Shown one piece after another: positions 44,027 through 47,237 of a DNA stretch of 47,237 nt; within the stretch, counting starts at the first letter, position 1; each line of letters begins with the position of its first letter. Origin of the DNA: Planctomycetales bacterium. Lineage in GTDB: Bacteria; Planctomycetota; Planctomycetia; Pirellulales; S012-138. The stretch is taken from positions 1 through 47,237 of the forward strand of contig WFOE01000042.1 in the NCBI GenBank assembly GCA_015488215.1. Direction: 5' to 3'. Below the pieces are notes generated by a model. That model had not been told where the DNA came from. It searched no databases and saw only the letters and a program-made list of their open reading frames with translations. Position numbers and translations under genes: made by a program.

Positions 44027-44608
44027 ATGCGCAGCCGTGTTCGCACGTTCGTGGCCGTGGAGTTGGCCCCCCGGCTGAAAAAACAAGTGGAACGGCTCAT
44101 CACCCGGCTTTCTTCCCAGGGAGCGGGCGTGAAGTGGGTGGAGACGGAAAACCTGCACATCACGCTCAAGTTCCTCGGTGAGATCGACAACCCCGAAGTG
44201 CCCCAGGTGTGCCGGGCGGTGGCTCAGGCCGTGGCCCCCTACGACCCGTTCGAGCTGGAGCTGGAAGGCGTGGGAGCGTTTCCGCGGCTCCAGCGCCCCC
44301 GGGTGCTGTGGGTGGGGGTGGGCCGAGGTCGCGAACAGCTTCAGCAACTCCAACGAGACATCGAAGACCGCCTGTACAAGCTGGGCTACCCGCGCGAGGC
44401 GCGCCCTTACGAACCGCACCTGACCATCGGCCGGGTAAAGCGGGCCGGGCCGGAGATGGACCGCCTGGCCCAAGAGCTTGAACGGCACAAGCAGTTCGCC
44501 CCGGGGGCAATGTGGGTCGAAGAAGCCGTGGTGTTTGCCAGCCAGTTGGGCCGAGGCGGGCCTACCTACACCCCGCTAGGCCACCTGGCACTTGGCAAAA
44601 CCGAATGA
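44027..44608 (+). CDS. thpR: RNA 2',3'-cyclic phosphodiesterase
   Basis: 2H-phosphoesterase family (also named 2'-5' RNA ligase), which acts on RNA 2',3'-cyclic ends. It has 193 aa, standard length. The two catalytic motifs are HITLKFLG (H44) and HLTIGRVK (H131), and the start VRTFVAVELAPRLKKQ is typical. It lies 15 nt after the PfkB gene and has no obvious ribosome binding site of its own, which fits coupled translation. Its biological target in bacteria is not settled. It converges on the L,D-transpeptidase gene with 41 bases between stops. Confidence 0.93.
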   Translation: MRSRVRTFVAVELAPRLKKQVERLITRLSSQGAGVKWVETENLHITLKFLGEIDNPEVPQVCRAVAQAVAPYDPFELELEGVGAFPRLQRPRVLWVGVGRGREQLQQLQRDIEDRLYKLGYPREARPYEPHLTIGRVKRAGPEMDRLAQELERHKQFAPGAMWVEEAVVFASQLGRGGPTYTPLGHLALGKTE

Positions 44609-44649
44609 CCGCCGTTTGGGGGCTACTATTGGGCGGGGGGAGAGAACGT

Positions 44650-45843
44650 TCAGCGGCGGATGACCACCTTCGAGCCCACCGAAAGAATATCGAACACGTC
44701 GGCCATGTCCTTGGGCCGCAGGGCGATGCAGCCCACTTTGTCGCTTCGCCCGATGCGCGAAGGGTCGTTCGTGCCGTGGATGGCCAGGTTCTGTTCCAGT
44801 TGAATCAAGCGCTGGCCCAGCGGATTCTGCGGCGAGCCGCCTTCGATGGGCTGCTGAGCCGGGTCGGCCGGCACGTACTGGGGATTGACCACTTTATTCA
44901 CCACGCCGAACTCGCCGGGCACGGGCGGGATTTCCTGGCCCAGTCCGATGGGAAAACGTCCTGCATAACGCCCCCCCGCTACGAACAGCGTCAACTCCAT
45001 CCGCCCCAGGTCCACTTCGGCATGGAAGGGGCCGCGGACCACTTTGAGCGTCTCGCCCGGCTGAAGCGTGTAGGGGGGCAGGATGCCGTTGATTTTGGCC
45101 AGCAGTTGCCAAGGGACCTGGTACTGCTGGGCGATCTGCTGCAATGTTTCGCCGGGTTTGACCACGTGGGCCGGTTCCAGCCAATGCTGCCGCGAATAGA
45201 CGACCGTGCCAGCCAGTTGGTCCAACAGGCCGACCAGTTGCCGGTGCTGTTGTTCGGAAAGCTTGGGGTGCCCATACCACCGCGAGAGTACCAGCAGGGC
45301 TTCGGCTAGTTGATTGCTCTGGAGCAGCTTTTCGGCTTCCCGCATCGCTTGCTCGAAGCCGCTGCCGGAGCCTTCCGAATCCGTTTCGGGAGCCGCGACT
45401 CCCTGCTGCACCTGGGCGGGAATGACGCCGGGGTCGCGATGATGCTGCGACACACCAGCCGGAGCGTCCTGTGGAGTAGTCTGGCCGTCGGCTTCTGCGG
45501 CCTGGTCCGTCTTACCGGCGCTGGCGGCCGCCGGCGGAGTTTGCAGCGGCGGGGCGCTGTTCCCCTGCTGGTCGGACTGTTCCGGAACCGGCAGAGGGGG
45601 CGTACTTGAACTCTCCTGGCCGGGCAGCGGCGGCAACTGACTTTCCGAGCCGGCGCCTGCTCCCGCGGGCGGTTGCAGGCTGCCCAGGTCGATTTGCGGC
45701 GGAGCGACGCTTTCCACCGCGGCTTGCTGCACTTCGGCTTCTTTGGGCTGCGGCTCGGTGCCCGGCTGGTTCAGCCAGGCATAGACCGCATAGACCAGGA
45801 ATCCCAGCAGCCCCAAGACGAGCACGGATCGAACCCACTTCAC
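44650..45843 (-). CDS. LysM and L,D-transpeptidase (YkuD) domain protein
   Basis: Envelope protein of 397 aa. It has an N-terminal membrane anchor (about 6-24), a long Pro/Gln/Glu-rich linker (about 30-150), a helical stretch, a LysM peptidoglycan-binding domain (HVVKPGETLQQIAQQYQVPW) and a C-terminal YkuD domain that would cross-link peptidoglycan through a catalytic cysteine. The active-site segment has His near 356 (HGTND) and Cys near 372 in VGCIAL, where the family usually has GCIRM or GCIRL. The GTG at 45843 is preceded by a perfect AAGGAGG with 6 nt spacing and is chosen over the upstream ATG at 45882. Confidence 0.9.
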   Translation of the reverse strand: MKWVRSVLVLGLLGFLVYAVYAWLNQPGTEPQPKEAEVQQAAVESVAPPQIDLGSLQPPAGAGAGSESQLPPLPGQESSSTPPLPVPEQSDQQGNSAPPLQTPPAAASAGKTDQAAEADGQTTPQDAPAGVSQHHRDPGVIPAQVQQGVAAPETDSEGSGSGFEQAMREAEKLLQSNQLAEALLVLSRWYGHPKLSEQQHRQLVGLLDQLAGTVVYSRQHWLEPAHVVKPGETLQQIAQQYQVPWQLLAKINGILPPYTLQPGETLKVVRGPFHAEVDLGRMELTLFVAGGRYAGRFPIGLGQEIPPVPGEFGVVNKVVNPQYVPADPAQQPIEGGSPQNPLGQRLIQLEQNLAIHGTNDPSRIGRSDKVGCIALRPKDMADVFDILSVGSKVVIRR

Positions 45844-46184
45844 GGCGATCCTCCTTGATTCCACCTGGAGTGGACGAAACACGACGCGCCGGCCGGGTGC
45901 GACCGCCCGGAACGGTCGCCGGCCCCTGCATCAAGCATCGGACGGGTCCGGCCGAAAAAGTCGGAAAAACCGGCCGTGGCCGCTCCTCCGAACCGGCCGG
46001 CAGTGCCGGCCCGGATCGAGCCACAAGCGGCGGGATGGTAGCCAAAGGTTTCCCCCGGGACCAGAGCATTCTGCCGGGTTTTTTGCCGCTTGCCAGCAGT
46101 GCCAGCGGGCGGTATGAAGCAGGCAGACTCGGGTTTGCCCCCCAGGGGCGTTCCGGTTTTTCCCGTGCTTGAAAGCGGTGTTCT
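45844..46184. other. Divergent region between L,D-transpeptidase gene and tadA
   Basis: A 341-base gap with GC-rich palindromic patches such as CCGGCAGTGCCGG (about 45998-46010) and a weak hairpin with six Ts at 46054-46084. No repeat module of the main family, no tRNA and no 4.5S RNA sequence was recognised. It should contain promoters for both genes but none could be called. Confidence 0.3.
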
Positions 46185-46661
46185 ATGACCACCGATTCCC
46201 CCCCGCACCAGCAGCGAATGCAGTTGGCCTTGCAACAGGCCCGGCGGGCGATGGCCGAGCAGGAAGTGCCCGTGGGAGCGGTCATCTTCCGCGGGGATCG
46301 TCTGCTGGCTGCGGCCCATAACCAGCGGGAACAACTGCGCGATCCCACGGCCCATGCCGAAATGATTGCCATTACCCAGGCCGCCCAGGCCCTGGGCGAC
46401 TGGCGGCTGGAAGACTGTACGCTCTACGTCACGCTGGAACCCTGTCCCATGTGCGCCGGGGCCATTCTCCAAGCGCGGATTCCGGTGGTGGTCTATGGAG
46501 CCGCCGATCCCAAAGCCGGAGCCGTGGAAAGCCTCTACCACCTGTTGCAGGATGCGCGGCTGAACCACCGCTGCCAGGTCGTCTCCGGCGTGCTGGCCCA
46601 GGAGTGCGGGCAGTTGCTCACCGAGTTTTTCCGGCAACAGCGCCGCTTGGGCAAAAAGTAA
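46185..46661 (+). CDS. tadA: tRNA-specific adenosine deaminase
   Basis: Converts A34 to inosine at the wobble position of tRNA-Arg(ACG). It has 158 aa, as expected. Zinc and proton-shuttle residues are visible in the HAE motif (H57 and E59) and PCPMC (C87 and C90), and the motif [12 protein letters not shown] fits the family. GAAAGCGGTG lies before the ATG and is a weak ribosome binding site. The gene is followed by repeat block R12 to the end of the window. Confidence 0.95.
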   Translation: MTTDSPPHQQRMQLALQQARRAMAEQEVPVGAVIFRGDRLLAAAHNQREQLRDPTAHAEMIAITQAAQALGDWRLEDCTLYVTLEPCPMCAGAILQARIPVVVYGAADPKAGAVESLYHLLQDARLNHRCQVVSGVLAQECGQLLTEFFRQQRRLGKK

Positions 46662-46826
46662 CCCCGACAACCGACGGAAACCCTTGGCGACAAACGGCCC
46701 GGTGGTCCGCCCGGTCGCAGCAAGCCGCTTGCCCCAGGAGGCCGGGACGGTAGCCCTTTCAGCAGTACCCAGCCAACAGCCTTTGGGCACACCAGCACAA
46801 ATGATTCGCCTCGGCGCCTCGGCCAG

Positions 46827-47237
46827 CCCCGGATTTCCGCTCGGGGAGGTCATTCGCAATCGCCTGTTTTGCTCGTTTTTCTCCGGGGACTGACGTCCCC
46901 GGCTCGCCGTTTCCAAGAATCAGCGTTTATTCTCGCCCGGAGCGGAAGCTCCCGCGCAAGGCGCACGCCGCACGGCGCAAGCCGACTTGCACCCGGCGAG
47001 CCCCGGACTTCAGTCCGGGGAGAGCCGGAGAAAAACGCTTGTTGTTGTTTCTCCGCCGACTCAAGTCGGCGGCTCGCTGGGTGCAAGAATCGGCGTTTGT
47101 TCTTGCACTGGAGCGGAAGCTCCCAGTGGCAGCGTCCCCGCCGTGCTCCGGGAGCTGACGCTCCCGGCTCGTTGTTGCTCCGCCGACTCAAGTCGGCGGC
47201 TCGCCGTTTCCAAGAATCAGCGCTTATTCTCGCCCCG
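46827..47237 (-). repeat. Hairpin-repeat block R12 (reverse orientation, runs off the window)
   Basis: Mostly inverted relative to R1-R6. It holds a diverged core (46827-46846), CCGGGGACTGACGTCCCCGG (46883-46902), GGAGCGGAAGCTCC (46939-46952), reversed heptads (46955-46990), a forward core CCCCGGACTTCAGTCCGGGG (47001-47020), CCGCCGACTCAAGTCGGCGG (47053-47072), a 9-bp hairpin GTGCAAGAA-N10-TTCTTGCAC (47081-47108), GGAGCGGAAGCTCC (47110-47123), CCGGGAGCTGACGCTCCCGG (47148-47167) and CCGCCGACTCAAGTCGGCGG (47180-47199). The element continues beyond the window. Bases 46662-46826 show nothing recognised. Confidence 0.87.

Noticed and set aside
46054-46084. Hairpin CCCGG-N15-CCGGG followed by six Ts
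   Set aside because: The stem is only 5 bp with a 15-nt loop, and it lies upstream of tadA in a divergent region. It is too weak to call a terminator or attenuator.
46090-46130. 4.5S/SRP RNA near tadA
   Set aside because: ATGAAGCAGGCAG resembles the conserved tip only loosely; the GGAAGGAAGCAGC-type core and long helix are missing.
47053-47199. Rho-independent terminators
   Set aside because: The core hairpins are strong but none is followed by a U tract on either strand, and many lie inside the nuo operon.

Overview
The window is high-GC DNA that reads as a chromosomal segment of a Planctomycetota bacterium, most likely of the Pirellulales type and possibly related to thermophiles such as Thermogutta. 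This assignment is an inference. It rests on a PVC-type membrane-bound dehydrogenase fused to a cytochrome c domain, Kdo/LPS-transport genes next to an OstA-like giant protein, a Tat-exported planctomycete-style hypothetical protein, and the general gene style. No rRNA, tRNA, CRISPR array, transposase or phage gene was recognised.

Region 1 (about 1-13.7 kb) holds the distal half of a complex I operon in the classical order nuoF-G-H-I-J-K-L-M-N, all on the + strand; nuoA-E would lie before base 1. An NAD-dependent epimerase and UDP-glucose 6-dehydrogenase follow (13.9-16.2 kb, sugar-nucleotide synthesis). Next come a 1170-residue PVC-type dehydrogenase/cytochrome c (16.6-20.2 kb) and a Tat-signal protein of unknown function (20.8-21.8 kb).

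Region 2 (21.8-35.9 kb) is housekeeping and mostly on the - strand. It holds dihydrolipoyl dehydrogenase, a K+ channel with RCK domain (+), a Gfo/Idh/MocA oxidoreductase (+), ATP sulfurylase, ilvC, ilvN, apt, a short-chain dehydrogenase, a membrane leucine-rich-repeat protein translationally coupled to a malate/lactate-type dehydrogenase, and groES-groEL with a clear intrinsic terminator.

Region 3 (36.3-46.7 kb) is an envelope cluster on the - strand: kdsD, kdsC and a giant LptC/OstA-like protein, the same functional order as kdsD-kdsC-lptC-lptA of Gram-negative bacteria, plus a zinc-peptidase-like protein. It is followed by a PfkB kinase and thpR (+), a LysM/L,D-transpeptidase (-) and tadA (+).

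The most unusual content is non-coding. Twelve intergenic blocks carry a modular family of hairpin repeats. The core module is a 20-bp hairpin flanked by GGCGAGC on one side and GGAG on the other. Its stem exists in at least five fully base-paired versions around a loop close to KTNA. It is combined at near-constant spacings with a short GGNGC-TTCC-GCNCC hairpin, a GCAAGAA/TTCTTGC hairpin, a GRCGGC-ACG-GCCGYC hairpin and CTTG-based 7- or 8-base microrepeats. Compensatory differences between copies indicate selection for, or copying of, structure. Blocks occupy every loose junction of the nuo operon but none of the tightly coupled ones. One decayed copy appears to supply the nuoG ribosome binding site, and the nuoJ and nuoM leaders are duplicates of each other that extend into the first seven codons.
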